42,053 nucleotides of DNA from Frankiales bacterium (GCA_025965475.1 JAOPWV010000080.1:1-42053), one strand, 5' to 3'. Shown: positions 26,507-35,275, counted from the stretch's first letter. Numbers and translations: made by a program. Notes: generated from the letters alone by a model not told the origin.

Positions 26507-27393
26507 GGCGCAGGTGCCTCTCGGACCTGAGGACTCGCCGCCTGCACGATCAGCTCCGCCGCTTCGCGGTCGCCCCGACCGGAGCGGCAGATGTCGTCCA
26601 GTAGCTCCAGCGCGTGGGCGGCTGCCCGGGCGCTGCCGGCGCTGCGCTCAACGGCGTACGCGACGTCCTTGCGGAGCTGGGCTGCGGTGGCCCAGACCTC
26701 GTCCGGCGGCGCGAGCACGAAGGGCGCCCTGTACGTGAGCATCGGCGAAGCGATGACGCTGTGCAGCATCACCTGCGTGGCTGTCTTCCGCCCGATGCCG
26801 TACTCGGCCGCGAGCGCAAGTCCCTCCCCCCAGGCAACTGCCTGCGCCGCCACCTGCATGTTGACCGCAAGCTTGATGACCAGGCCGCTCCCGTTGCGCT
26901 CGCCGACATGCAACACGCTGTTGCCCAGCACCTCGAGCACCGGGCGGACGCGTTCCAGGACGGCCGCGGATCCGCCGACCATCAGCGTCAGCTCGCCGGC
27001 CGCCGCCTTGTCGAGGCTGCCAGAGACGGGGATGTCGAGCATCGTGGCGCCACGCTCGGCCACGAGCTCGGCAAGCCGTGCGCTGACCTCCGGCTCGACC
27101 GTGCTCGCGTCGGCGACGATCTTGCCTGGGCCCAATCCCCCGAGGACGCCGTCGCTGCCTGTCATGACCTGGGTGAGCGCTTCGGAGTCCCAGACCATGG
27201 AGATGACGACGTCGGACCGCTCCGCGAGCTCGCGGGGCGACTTCCGGACCTGGACGCCGAGGTCCTCCAGAGCTGCGGCGCGGTCGCGGGTGCGGTTGTA
27301 GACATGAACCTCGTACCCCGCAGAACTGAACCGTCTGGCGAAGCGCGAACCCATGGATCCCAGGCCGACGACCCCGATCACCGGCGCGGTCAT
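26503..27393 (-). CDS. 3-hydroxyisobutyrate dehydrogenase-family oxidoreductase
   Basis: 296 residues. The beta-hydroxyacid dehydrogenase fold has an N-terminal nucleotide motif GVVGLGSMGSRFA (10-15), the substrate loop DIPVSGSLDKA (family: DAPVSGG) and catalytic Lys174 in GLVIKLAVNMQ. It uses NAD(P) to oxidise a 3-hydroxyacid or reduce a semialdehyde. ATG 27393 shares ATGA with the stop of the lyase gene, and its own stop overlaps the alcohol dehydrogenase start. Glycine-to-Ser/Leu changes in the substrate loop (GSLD for GG..) suggest a non-standard substrate. Cytoplasmic, a mid-pathway step. Confidence 0.9.
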   Translation of the reverse strand: MTAPVIGVVGLGSMGSRFARRFSSAGYEVHVYNRTRDRAAALEDLGVQVRKSPRELAERSDVVISMVWDSEALTQVMTGSDGVLGGLGPGKIVADASTVEPEVSARLAELVAERGATMLDIPVSGSLDKAAAGELTLMVGGSAAVLERVRPVLEVLGNSVLHVGERNGSGLVIKLAVNMQVAAQAVAWGEGLALAAEYGIGRKTATQVMLHSVIASPMLTYRAPFVLAPPDEVWATAAQLRKDVAYAVERSAGSARAAAHALELLDDICRSGRGDREAAELIVQAASPQVREAPAP

Positions 27394-28796
27394 GAGGCGC
27401 CCTCGTCGGCAAGCCGTGAATTCGCTCCCACTGCCCTTGCATTGGCCTTGTCGAGCACGCGGTCGACCATGTCCTGACACTGGCCCAGGTAGGACTCGGC
27501 GACGAGCAACCTGTCCAGTTCCTCAGCGGTCACCCGCGCTCTCACACTCGGGTCGTCGAGGAGCGTCGCCTTCAGCGAACGCTTGGTCTCCCATGCCTGC
27601 ATGGAAGCGCGGTACACGACCTCATGCGCCTCGGACTTTCCGAGGGTCTCCGCGAGGTGCATCATCGCCGCCTCGGACAGCATCAGATCACCGAGGTGAT
27701 GCAGGTTCCTGCGCATGGCCTCCGGGTGCACGATCAGCCCCGCGAGGAGTTGTGTCGTCCGCTCGAGGAGCCCTGCCGTGAGGACGAACGTCTCGGGGAC
27801 GACAGACCACTCAACGCCCCACATCGTCATGTCGCGTTCGTGCTCCTGAAGCATTGCGGCCAGCATGCTCGCCGGTGCCTGCCGGCACAGGATGGCGTTG
27901 GAGATAACGAACTCGGCGTACATCGGGTTCCGCTTGTGCGGCATCGTGCTGCTGCCGACCTTGCCCATCAGGAACGGTTCCTCGAGCTCGGCCACTTCGG
28001 TCCGCTGCAGCACGCGGATCTCGTTCGCGATCTTGCCGCAGGTGGCCGAGGCCATAGCCAGTACGCAGATCAGCTCGGTGAAGCCATCTCGCGACGTGTG
28101 CCAGACGATGTCCGGAACCCTCAGGTCGAGCTTCTGCATCATCAGCCGCTGTACCTCCAGTCCCCGCCCGTTGAACGAGGCCAGGGAGCCGACAGCTCCG
28201 GCGAGCTGACCCACCAGGACCCGCGGCCGCACGTCCTGGATGCGCTCCACGTGCCGCTCGCACTCGGCCAGCAGGATGGCGAATTTGAAGCCGAGGGTGA
28301 TCGGCAAGGCATGCTGAGCGTGCGTCCGACCCACCATCGGGAGGTCGCGGTACTGCAAGGCCAGACCGGCGAGAACCGCAGTCAGCTCACGGAGCAGGGT
28401 CTCCGTGCGCTGCAGTGCATCCCTGCACTGCAGGACCAGACCCGTGTCCGTGATGTCCTGGGTCGTCGCCCCGTAGTGGACGTACCCAGCCGCCCAGCCG
28501 CTGTCCTGGGCCAGCCGGCGGACTATGGGCACGAGCGGGTGCGCCGTGCGCTCGATCTCGGCGGCGAGGTCGTCGAGCTCCCAGCTGCCGGCGCGAGCAG
28601 CCTCCTTGATGGCAGCTGCGGCGTTCGGCGGGATCACCCCCGCCTCGGACTGCGCCTCCGCGAGTCCCACCTCCGCGTCCAGCCACGACTGGACCATCGC
28701 GCGGTCGCTGAACACGTCTCGGACGGACGACGACACGAACAACGAACCGAGAACTCGAGAGTCGATCAGATGCGCCGGCTCGGGGATCGCGTTCAC
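27390..28796 (-). CDS. Fumarase/aspartase-superfamily lyase (ASL / carboxymuconate cycloisomerase type)
   Basis: 468 residues. Signature regions of the superfamily: YVHYGATTQD (His107), GRTHAQHALP (His159) and GSSTMPHKRNP (Ser282 to Asn290) with the catalytic flexible loop. Members catalyse beta-elimination releasing fumarate (adenylosuccinate lyase, argininosuccinate lyase) or the lactonisation reverse reaction of 3-carboxymuconate. Length and start pattern (IDSRVLGSLFVSSSVRDVFS) are nearer the PcaB/ASL group than fumarase. The start is GTG 28796 with AAGGAGAA upstream. It is most likely a C-N or C-O bond cleaving step in this operon. No other protocatechuate-pathway gene is nearby, which argues against pcaB. 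Confidence 0.9.
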   Translation of the reverse strand: MNAIPEPAHLIDSRVLGSLFVSSSVRDVFSDRAMVQSWLDAEVGLAEAQSEAGVIPPNAAAAIKEAARAGSWELDDLAAEIERTAHPLVPIVRRLAQDSGWAAGYVHYGATTQDITDTGLVLQCRDALQRTETLLRELTAVLAGLALQYRDLPMVGRTHAQHALPITLGFKFAILLAECERHVERIQDVRPRVLVGQLAGAVGSLASFNGRGLEVQRLMMQKLDLRVPDIVWHTSRDGFTELICVLAMASATCGKIANEIRVLQRTEVAELEEPFLMGKVGSSTMPHKRNPMYAEFVISNAILCRQAPASMLAAMLQEHERDMTMWGVEWSVVPETFVLTAGLLERTTQLLAGLIVHPEAMRRNLHHLGDLMLSEAAMMHLAETLGKSEAHEVVYRASMQAWETKRSLKATLLDDPSVRARVTAEELDRLLVAESYLGQCQDMVDRVLDKANARAVGANSRLADEGAS

Positions 28797-28875
28797 CTGG
28801 TGGTTCTCCTTGCGGTATGGGGGTCGCTGGGCCGCGGGGGCGCGACGGGGAAGGGCTCGGCCGGACTGCGGGGTC

Positions 28876-29862
28876 TCATACGCGGTCTCCGACCCGTCGC
28901 TCGCGTCCGTAGAGAGCGGTGACCGCGACGATCACGGCACCGAGGACTGCCTGCTGAGCTCCGGCGGACAATGACTCGCCGACGAGGATGGTGGTCAGGG
29001 CGATCAACGTCAGAGCACCGAGGATCGACCGGACCATGCCGCCGCGTCCGCCGAGAAGCGAGGTTCCGCCGACGACGACGGAGGCGATGGTCAGGAACAG
29101 ATAGGGATCGCCGACCGTGTAGAGCCCGGCACCCGTGAATCCGGTGAGGAGCAGCCCGGTCAGACCGCCGAGGACCGCGCTGATGGCGAAGCACAAGGTG
29201 GTCGTGGTGCGCTCGCTGACCAACATGAGCCGGGCCGCCTCCCGGTTGGCGCCGAGCATGTAGATCTGTCGCCCACGGTGCGTACGGCGAAGAAGGAACT
29301 CGCCCCCAAGGCCCAGAACGATCCAGAGCACGACAACCGGCGCGACGGGGACGGGTCCCGCGCTCGAGGCCGCGGACGTGAAGGGGATCAACCAGTCGGG
29401 GGCGCGCCCCGACAGGGAAGCGTTCGTCCAGATGAGGATGGCGCCGCCCACGACGGAACCAGTGGCGAGCGTGACGACCAGCGGCGGGACCTTCCACACA
29501 CTGGCGATCAGTCCGTTGATCGTGCCGACCAGCAGTCCGACGGCCACGACCGCGCAGAAGATCACCCCCGACGGCTGACCGGAACCGGCCAGATGCGCGG
29601 TGATGACGTTTCCCGCTCCGATCATGGCCGGTAGCGACAGGTCGATGCCGCCCACCAGCACGACCAGCGTCTGGCCCAGTGCGGCGATCCCGAGGAACGA
29701 GGCGATCACGAGCATCGCCCGGACCGATGAAGGCTCGGAGAAGCCTGGGATGGCCCCCGTCCCGGCGACGAAAACCGCGATCAGCGTGAGGAGCTGGGCC
29801 GGGCCGCCGGCGAGATTGCTGCGCAGAGCCCGGACTACGGTCTCGCTTCTCCTGTCGGTCAC
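28876..29862 (-). CDS. Ribose-type (CUT2) ABC transporter permease, second
   Basis: 328 residues. Strongly hydrophobic with about eight to ten helices. RbsC-family marks: LVVLVGGIDLSLPAM, LIASVWKVPPLVVTLATG, YMLGANREAARLMLVSE (the EAA-like cytoplasmic loop) and ASVVVGGTSLLGGRGG. GTG 29862 overlaps the stop of the preceding permease by four bases (GTGA); an upstream ATG at 29964 would place it deep in that gene. It forms the heteromeric membrane channel with the other permease. Confidence 0.92.
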   Translation of the reverse strand: MTDRRSETVVRALRSNLAGGPAQLLTLIAVFVAGTGAIPGFSEPSSVRAMLVIASFLGIAALGQTLVVLVGGIDLSLPAMIGAGNVITAHLAGSGQPSGVIFCAVVAVGLLVGTINGLIASVWKVPPLVVTLATGSVVGGAILIWTNASLSGRAPDWLIPFTSAASSAGPVPVAPVVVLWIVLGLGGEFLLRRTHRGRQIYMLGANREAARLMLVSERTTTTLCFAISAVLGGLTGLLLTGFTGAGLYTVGDPYLFLTIASVVVGGTSLLGGRGGMVRSILGALTLIALTTILVGESLSAGAQQAVLGAVIVAVTALYGRERRVGDRV

Positions 29863-30842
29863 GATGTCCCCGCCGGAAAGGGCCGCGCGGCAAGCCGCGA
29901 TGAAAGGGTGGCGTTGAACGACACTGCCGCGAGCAGCACGAGGCCGTACACGACCTGGATCCACAGGGAGCTCACATGCGTGGCTGACAGCAGGGTCTGG
30001 ATGAGGAACAGGGAGGCCGCGCCCAGGAACGGGCCGACCATGCTCCCCCGGCCTCCGGCCAGCGGGTTGCCACCGAGGGCGACAGCCGCGATCGCCGCGA
30101 GCGTGTACTGCCGGCCGACGCCCGGGTCACCGGAGGAGATGAGCACGCTCAGGGCCACGCCGCCGAGCGCGGCGATGCAGCCGCCCATGGCGTATGCGGC
30201 GACCCGCACAAGTCCGATCCTCACCCCGGCGGTATGGGCCGCCCGGTCCTCGCTGCCCACGGCGAGGATGAGGCCTGCGACGCCGAGTCGGCGGGCCGCG
30301 GCCCAGAGCGCCGCTGCGGCCAGGATCAGCAGCAGCGACCGGGGGAAGTAGCCGCCCAGCCACGCCCCGGACAGGTACGAGCACCACCCCGGGACTGATC
30401 CGCCCGGCTGCGGCATCACGACGTACGCCGCCCCGCCGAGTACGAGATAGCTGCCGAGCGTGACGACGACCGGCTGTAGCCGGACGAACGCGACGATCGC
30501 GCCGTTCAGCGCACCGAGTGCGGCGCCGAGCAGCAGGCAGACGGGCAACACGACCCAGCCCGAGTCGAATCCTCGTGCGACGAGGACGCCGACGAACACC
30601 ACGTTGACGAATCCGAGGATCGGACCGATGGACAGGTCGATCCCGCCCCGCCCGGACATCACAGACGGCACGCTCGCCATCGCGGCCAGCGCTGTCGGGA
30701 CGAGCAGGTTCGCCGTGTTGGCGAGTTGGCCACTGGAGAACAGGCCCGGCGTCAACACGACATTGACGGCCAGCAGGGCAGCCGCCAGGCCTGCGATGAC
30801 AGCCAGCGGTGATCCGCTCAGGCGTTGGAGTCGGCTGTTCAT
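29859..30842 (-). CDS. Ribose-type (CUT2) ABC transporter permease, first
   Basis: 327 residues. An RbsC-like membrane protein with SGRGGIDLSIGPILGFVNVV, VAFVRLQPVVVTLGSYLVLG, LAVGSEDRAAHTAGV (cytoplasmic loop contacting the ATPase) and VALGGNPLAGGRG. ATG 30842 shares ATGA with the stop of the ATPase gene. The two permeases are clearly different paralogues rather than a recent duplication, so the channel is a heterodimer. Confidence 0.92.
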   Translation of the reverse strand: MNSRLQRLSGSPLAVIAGLAAALLAVNVVLTPGLFSSGQLANTANLLVPTALAAMASVPSVMSGRGGIDLSIGPILGFVNVVFVGVLVARGFDSGWVVLPVCLLLGAALGALNGAIVAFVRLQPVVVTLGSYLVLGGAAYVVMPQPGGSVPGWCSYLSGAWLGGYFPRSLLLILAAAALWAAARRLGVAGLILAVGSEDRAAHTAGVRIGLVRVAAYAMGGCIAALGGVALSVLISSGDPGVGRQYTLAAIAAVALGGNPLAGGRGSMVGPFLGAASLFLIQTLLSATHVSSLWIQVVYGLVLLAAVSFNATLSSRLAARPFPAGTS

Positions 30843-32449
30843 CGCGTGCCCTGCAGCCCGTCCGCAGTCCGCTGGCCGAAGTAGGCGGCCACGAGAGCCT
30901 GGGAGGTCACCTCGTCGTGAGGCAGGTCCGTGGCGACGGACCCGTCGTGGAAGACGAGCACGCGGTCCATCAGGTGGACGAGCTCATCGACCTCGCTCGA
31001 CAGCATCACGACGGCGGCGCCCCCGGCGGCCAGATTCCTGAACAGGTCGTACAGCTCGTGCTTTGTCTTGAGGTCGACGCCGCGCGTCGGATCGTTCAGC
31101 AGGATCAGCCCTGGCTGCGCGGCCAGCCAACGCGCGATGATGACCTTCTGCTGGTTACCTCCGCTGAGGCGACCCATGGACTGCTGCTTGCCGGGAGTGA
31201 AGTTGACGGTGCCCGCGTCGCGGCGGAAGCGCCGGCGTGTGTGGCCGGAACGGACCAGGCCGAACACTGCATCGTGCGGCAGGGTCGGCACGCCGTAGTT
31301 GTCCAGGATCGGAAGCACGTCGGCCATACCCTCGACCTTGCGATCCCGCGGGACGTAGACGACGCCACAGGCAACACTGCGCCGATAGTTCGACACCGGC
31401 GCGAGGTCCCCCTGGCCGGCTGCGAGGAGTTCGCCGCCGGCCAGCCGGTGGAGCCCGGCCAGGGCCCGCAGGAACTCGTCCTGCCCGTGCCCTTCCAGTC
31501 CTGCGAGCCCCACGATGTCGCCGGCACGGACGGACAGGTCGAAGGCGCCCGAGCCCGGCCGGAGCACGGCTGCTCGGGCCTGTACGACGATCCGGTCGGA
31601 CACGGTCCGCGAGGTGGCCGTGTGCCCAGCTGCGTCGCGGGTGGCGACCTCGCCGGAGATGAGGCGGATCAGGTCCGCCGCGTCCGCATTGCCCCGCGAA
31701 CGCGTACCGACGACGCTCCCCGACCGCAGGGCGACGAAACCGTCCGCCACGGCGAGAACCTCATCCATGCGGTGGGAGATGAAGAGCGCCGCCATACCGT
31801 CGGCACAGCGCGCCTTGAGCGACGCGAACAGGGCGTCGCGACGGGTGATGTCCAGCGTCGACGTGGACTCGTCGAGGATCAACAGCCGGGGCTCGCGCAG
31901 CATCGCGCGTGCGATGACGCATACCTGCTGCTGCATGAGGTCAAGGCGCTCGACCGTGTCGTCGAGCCGGATGTCCTCTGACGCCAGGGTCTCGAGGACC
32001 GCTGATGCGCGCTTGCGACGTTCGCAGTCGAGCTTTCGTGTCTCTCGCGCGGGTCCATTGCCGAGCCACAGGTTCTGCAGCACCGTCCGGTGTGGAGCGA
32101 CGAGGATCTCCTGGAAGACCGTGACGATCCCTGCCCGCAGCGCGTTTTGGGGAGTCTTGAGCTTCGCCACCGCGCCCTCGACCAGCACCGTCCCGCTGTC
32201 GGGGCGCAGGACGCCGGACAGAATCTTGACGAGGGTGCTCTTGCCGGAGCCGTTCTCGCCCAGCAGCGCCACGACGTGCCCCGCGGGGACGGTGAGGGTC
32301 CCGTCGACAAGGGCGTGCGTGGCGCCGAAGCTCTTGGACAGCGCACCCGCCTCGAGGACCGGGACGGTCGTACTCGCGTCCGAGTCGTCACGTCCGGTCG
32401 TGGCTTCCAAGACGATCGGGTCGTACAGGCTCTTGGGTTCCGTGTTCAC
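30839..32449 (-). CDS. Ribose-type (CUT2) ABC transporter ATPase with two nucleotide-binding domains
   Basis: 536 residues, an RbsA/MglA-like fused ATPase. Domain 1 has Walker A GENGSGKST (64-72) and Walker B LLILDEST with Asp193, but its signature is LDLMQQQ (169-175) instead of LSxGQQQ. Domain 2 has a degenerate Walker A (GLEGHGQDEF), an intact signature LSGGNQQKV and LILLNDPTRG. The weak signature faces the weak Walker A in the assembled dimer, so one of the two ATP sites is probably inactive. The start is GTG 32449 with AGGAAGTGAG upstream. It powers uptake through the two following permeases, fed by the lipoprotein encoded first in the operon. Confidence 0.93.
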   Translation of the reverse strand: MNTEPKSLYDPIVLEATTGRDDSDASTTVPVLEAGALSKSFGATHALVDGTLTVPAGHVVALLGENGSGKSTLVKILSGVLRPDSGTVLVEGAVAKLKTPQNALRAGIVTVFQEILVAPHRTVLQNLWLGNGPARETRKLDCERRKRASAVLETLASEDIRLDDTVERLDLMQQQVCVIARAMLREPRLLILDESTSTLDITRRDALFASLKARCADGMAALFISHRMDEVLAVADGFVALRSGSVVGTRSRGNADAADLIRLISGEVATRDAAGHTATSRTVSDRIVVQARAAVLRPGSGAFDLSVRAGDIVGLAGLEGHGQDEFLRALAGLHRLAGGELLAAGQGDLAPVSNYRRSVACGVVYVPRDRKVEGMADVLPILDNYGVPTLPHDAVFGLVRSGHTRRRFRRDAGTVNFTPGKQQSMGRLSGGNQQKVIIARWLAAQPGLILLNDPTRGVDLKTKHELYDLFRNLAAGGAAVVMLSSEVDELVHLMDRVLVFHDGSVATDLPHDEVTSQALVAAYFGQRTADGLQGTR

Positions 32450-32566
32450 GTCTGCTCACTTCCTGCGCTTGCGCACGCGGGCCGGCGGGCCGACGGCAGC
32501 CTGGGCGCGCCGGGTGCGCACATGCATCGACCTCGTTCCGTGGCTGATGCGCCATGTGGTCGGACC
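32450..32566. other. 117-base gap inside the operon
   Basis: This is the second-largest gap within the 16-gene run. It contains the ribosome site of the ATPase gene. GC-rich imperfect inverted stretches near 32475-32515 could fold, but no clean stem or operator-like TTTCCACG motif was found. An internal promoter cannot be excluded. Confidence 0.35.
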
Positions 32567-32932
32567 TCAGGCAGCGGGAATGTCATCGCGCCTTGGGACG
32601 AACATCTCGACGGTCTCGGACTCCTCATCGGCGGCCATGCTGTGTGCGGCCCACGGCGGAATCGCGAAGCCGTCGCCTGCCGCGAGCACGAGATGCCGCG
32701 TCGTGCCCGATCCCTCGAGCCTCAGGCTGAGCGAGAGCCGTCCCCGCACGACGTGCGTGTACTGCTCATGCTCGTGCCTGTGCTCCGGCAGCACGGCGCC
32801 GGCGGCGAAAGCGACCCGCATGATGGTCATGGACTCTCCGTGCATGACATGGCGAGTGATGCCGGGGGCGGCGTCCGTGAAGGCGACGGGCACACCCTGC
32901 GAGCGAGGGACTCCGAGCGCGCGCGTGGGCAT
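32567..32932 (-). CDS. Small single-domain cupin
   Basis: 121 residues. Cupin motif 1 is LPEHRHEHEQYTHVVRG (His51, His53, Glu56, His60) and motif 2 is GDGFAIPPWAAHSM (His97), a full set for one divalent metal. Such proteins are isomerases, lyases or dioxygenases, or bind a small molecule. ATG 32932 overlaps the SDR stop by one base (TGATG), so the two are translated together. By position the cupin may isomerise or decarboxylate a pathway intermediate; there is no sequence evidence for which. Confidence 0.88.
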   Translation of the reverse strand: MPTRALGVPRSQGVPVAFTDAAPGITRHVMHGESMTIMRVAFAAGAVLPEHRHEHEQYTHVVRGRLSLSLRLEGSGTTRHLVLAAGDGFAIPPWAAHSMAADEESETVEMFVPRRDDIPAA

Positions 32933-33735
32933 CAGATCACCGAGCTCTCGAGGCCGCCGTCGACGGCGAGGACCTGTCCGGTGACGTAGGACGCCCGGTC
33001 GGACGCGAAAAAGACGATGACGTCCGCGACTTCAGTCGGCTCCGCCCAGCGCCCGAGGCGCACACCCAGCTGCTGCTGGAAGTCGTGCATGTACTCGCTG
33101 CCGGTCATGCCGAGCGGTTCGCCCAGCCGCTCGGCGTTCTCCGCCCAGGCGGCGGTCCGGATGAGTCCGGGCGAGACGCAGTTGACGTTGACCCGGGCCG
33201 GAGCGAACTCCTGAGCCAGATAACTGGTCAGCGCGCAGACGGCAGCGTTCGCCATGCCGCTGGCGGAGGAGTTCGAGAGGAGCGATCGTCCTGACACGCC
33301 TGAGACGTTGACGATGCGAGCGGACCCGTCGGCGGGCATTCCTGGGGCGAAGGCGCGCGCCATGCGCAGCATGCCCATCGTCTTGATGTTGTAGGTCCTC
33401 AGCCACTTGTCGTCGCTGGAGCCGGTGACGGGCGCGCCTTGCAGGATCGGCCCTGCGTTGTTCACCAGTACGTGCACGGACCCGTGGTCATCTGCAACGC
33501 GCGCCGCCGCAGCCGCGACCGAATCCGCGTCACTGACGTCGACCGCCAGATGGCCGACCTGCGCGCCGGGCACCTCGTCCTCGAGGCGGCTGGCGGCCTC
33601 GGCCAGTTCGGAGGAGTTTCGCGACATGAGCACGACCTGCGCGCCCTCTTGCAACATCCGGCTTGCCGTGGCATATCCGATGCCGCGGGATCCTCCAGTG
33701 ACGACCGCGACGCGGCCTTTGAGTCCAGTCTCCAT
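32932..33735 (-). CDS. Short-chain dehydrogenase/reductase with atypical active site
   Basis: 267 residues. The nucleotide-binding motif is complete (VVTGGSRGIGYA; LVNNAG at 90-95) and the end ASYVTGQVLAVDGG is typical. The catalytic Ser is present (VNVSGVSG, Ser145). The expected YxxxK reads Ser159-Gly-Met-Ala-Asn163, so both Tyr and Lys are replaced. The protein can bind NAD(P) but may use other catalysis or be non-enzymatic. ATG 33735 follows GGAGGAGC, a very strong ribosome site. A longer frame to 33873 overlaps the amidohydrolase gene. It is translationally linked to the cupin downstream. Confidence 0.9.
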   Translation of the reverse strand: METGLKGRVAVVTGGSRGIGYATASRMLQEGAQVVLMSRNSSELAEAASRLEDEVPGAQVGHLAVDVSDADSVAAAAARVADDHGSVHVLVNNAGPILQGAPVTGSSDDKWLRTYNIKTMGMLRMARAFAPGMPADGSARIVNVSGVSGRSLLSNSSASGMANAAVCALTSYLAQEFAPARVNVNCVSPGLIRTAAWAENAERLGEPLGMTGSEYMHDFQQQLGVRLGRWAEPTEVADVIVFFASDRASYVTGQVLAVDGGLESSVI

Positions 33736-33775
33736 CTTCAGCTCCTCCGTGTCGTGCTGTGTTCCGCGGACGCGG

Positions 33776-35143
33776 TCACCACGTCGCGCTCGGCTGCCAT
33801 GCGCCGCCGAGACAGGCTCCCGGCGTCTGCCGCAGCAGGTAGTCGCGTGAGTCCTCCGCCAGCTGACGGACACGCTTGATGTCGACGTCCACGAGCTTCC
33901 CGTCGCGCTTGACGACGCGTCCAGCTACGAGCACGGTCTCGACATTCGCGGTCGTCGCAGCCAGTGCGACGGACGCGACCGGATTGTTGACGGGGAACAT
34001 GTTGAGCGTGTCCGCACGGAGCAGCACGACGTCGGCGTCCTTGCCCGGCGTCAGCGTGCCGATCCGGGAGCCGAGGCCCAGGGTTCGCGCGCCTTCCACT
34101 GTCGCGAACGCAAGGATGTCCCTGGCCGTGACCTCCAGGTGCGCGGGCCGGATCCCGGATCTGATGATCAGGTCGTTGTCGATCGCGCGCTGCATGGACA
34201 GCGTCGTACGCATGGCGCCGAACATGTCGCCGCCGATACCGGTGCACACGTCGATCGATAGAGATGGCCTGACGCCTGCGGCGAGCAGCCGTCCCGTGGG
34301 CGGGTAGCCGTGTCCCATGTGCATCTCGACCTCTGTCGCGATGGACACCGTTCCGCCGGTATCCGCGATCATCTTGAGCTCGTCGTCGTCCAGCCTGCTG
34401 CAGTGGACATACGTCGTGTCCGGACCAAGCAGCCCCTTGTCGTGCAGTTGCGCGACGGGTCGGTGCGAGTAGCCGGCCACGCCGATGTGAACGGTGATGG
34501 GGACGCCGAGGTCCCGTGCCGCGTGCCAGTCCTTGACGGCCACGTCGAGCGACCCGAAATCGGGACCCCGCACGGCCGCCGCGAGGGTGACGAGCCCGCC
34601 GGTCGCGCCGCCTTGCAGTCGAGCCAGGTCTGACCAGTCGGCCGTGAGGTCACGGTCGATCCAGATGGGTGCGCCATTGCCGTGCGCATAGACGGCCCGA
34701 GAGCGGGACTCGGTGAGCGCGCTAACGGCTGCGTCGGCATGCTCAGGTGTGAGGATCGCGCAGTGCGACCAATCCAGGATCGTGGTGATGCCGGTGTCGA
34801 GGGCCTCGAGAACCCCCAGCAGGTTGCCGGCGTACACGTCTTCCGGCCGGTAGACGGGCGCCAGTGTTCCCAGCAACCCGACGAGGTACTGACTGAGCGT
34901 CCAGTCGGCGGCGATGTTGCGCATCTGGGTCTGCCAGAGGTGACGATGTGTGTCGACGAAACCGGGGATGACGAACCGGCCCGTGCCGTCGATGATGTTG
35001 GCGTCCACCACCCCCAGGTCGGGACCTATCGCCACGATCTTGCTGCCCTCGATGAGGACGTCACCGCCGGGAATGTCCCCGAGGTCGGGGTCCATGGTGA
35101 GAAGCCAGTCGGCACCCTTGATCAGAGTGCGGTTCTCGGTCAA
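33776..35143 (-). CDS. COG0402-type amidohydrolase / deaminase (paralogue 1)
   Basis: 455 residues. The start is TTG 35143 (MTENRTLIKGADWLLTMDP) with AAAGGA upstream; no better ATG lies near. Metal and catalytic residues: His66 and His68 in DTHRHLW, His219 in TVHIGVAG, His247 in YVHCSR and Asp298 in LSIDVCTG. The closing beta-sandwich has GTLTPGKDADVVLL. It is close to the paralogue at 24011-25411 throughout; the region after the first His pair diverges (QTQMRN against QSFLRG), which could set substrate choice. Being the first enzyme gene after the transporter's binding protein, it is a fair candidate for the first hydrolytic step on the imported compound. Confidence 0.9.
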   Translation of the reverse strand: MTENRTLIKGADWLLTMDPDLGDIPGGDVLIEGSKIVAIGPDLGVVDANIIDGTGRFVIPGFVDTHRHLWQTQMRNIAADWTLSQYLVGLLGTLAPVYRPEDVYAGNLLGVLEALDTGITTILDWSHCAILTPEHADAAVSALTESRSRAVYAHGNGAPIWIDRDLTADWSDLARLQGGATGGLVTLAAAVRGPDFGSLDVAVKDWHAARDLGVPITVHIGVAGYSHRPVAQLHDKGLLGPDTTYVHCSRLDDDELKMIADTGGTVSIATEVEMHMGHGYPPTGRLLAAGVRPSLSIDVCTGIGGDMFGAMRTTLSMQRAIDNDLIIRSGIRPAHLEVTARDILAFATVEGARTLGLGSRIGTLTPGKDADVVLLRADTLNMFPVNNPVASVALAATTANVETVLVAGRVVKRDGKLVDVDIKRVRQLAEDSRDYLLRQTPGACLGGAWQPSATW

Positions 35144-35226
35144 CGGATCGTCCTTTCGCCGGTGCAGCCGGAGTGGAGCCGGGTTCTGCCTGGATGTGCG
35201 CGTCGCGTTCGGACGTCGCGGTGGAG

Positions 35227-35264
35227 CGCGCCGCCCGCCGGGCTCAGGGCCGACAGGCGGCGCG
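35227..35264. promoter_or_regulatory. Intercistronic hairpin after the binding-protein gene
   Basis: CGCGCCGCC (35227-35235) and its exact complement (35256-35264) form a 9-bp all-GC stem with a 20-base interior. It begins 11 bases after the binding-protein stop, in the 132-base gap before the first amidohydrolase gene. Such stems behind binding-protein genes often stabilise the upstream message or partly terminate transcription, giving more binding protein than downstream products. Confidence 0.5.
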
Positions 35265-35275
35265 ACAGCGCGTGG

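Noticed and set aside
27390-28796. Identity as pcaB or purB
   Set aside because: Only superfamily motifs are visible; no protocatechuate or purine pathway genes are adjacent, so a specific name is not justified.
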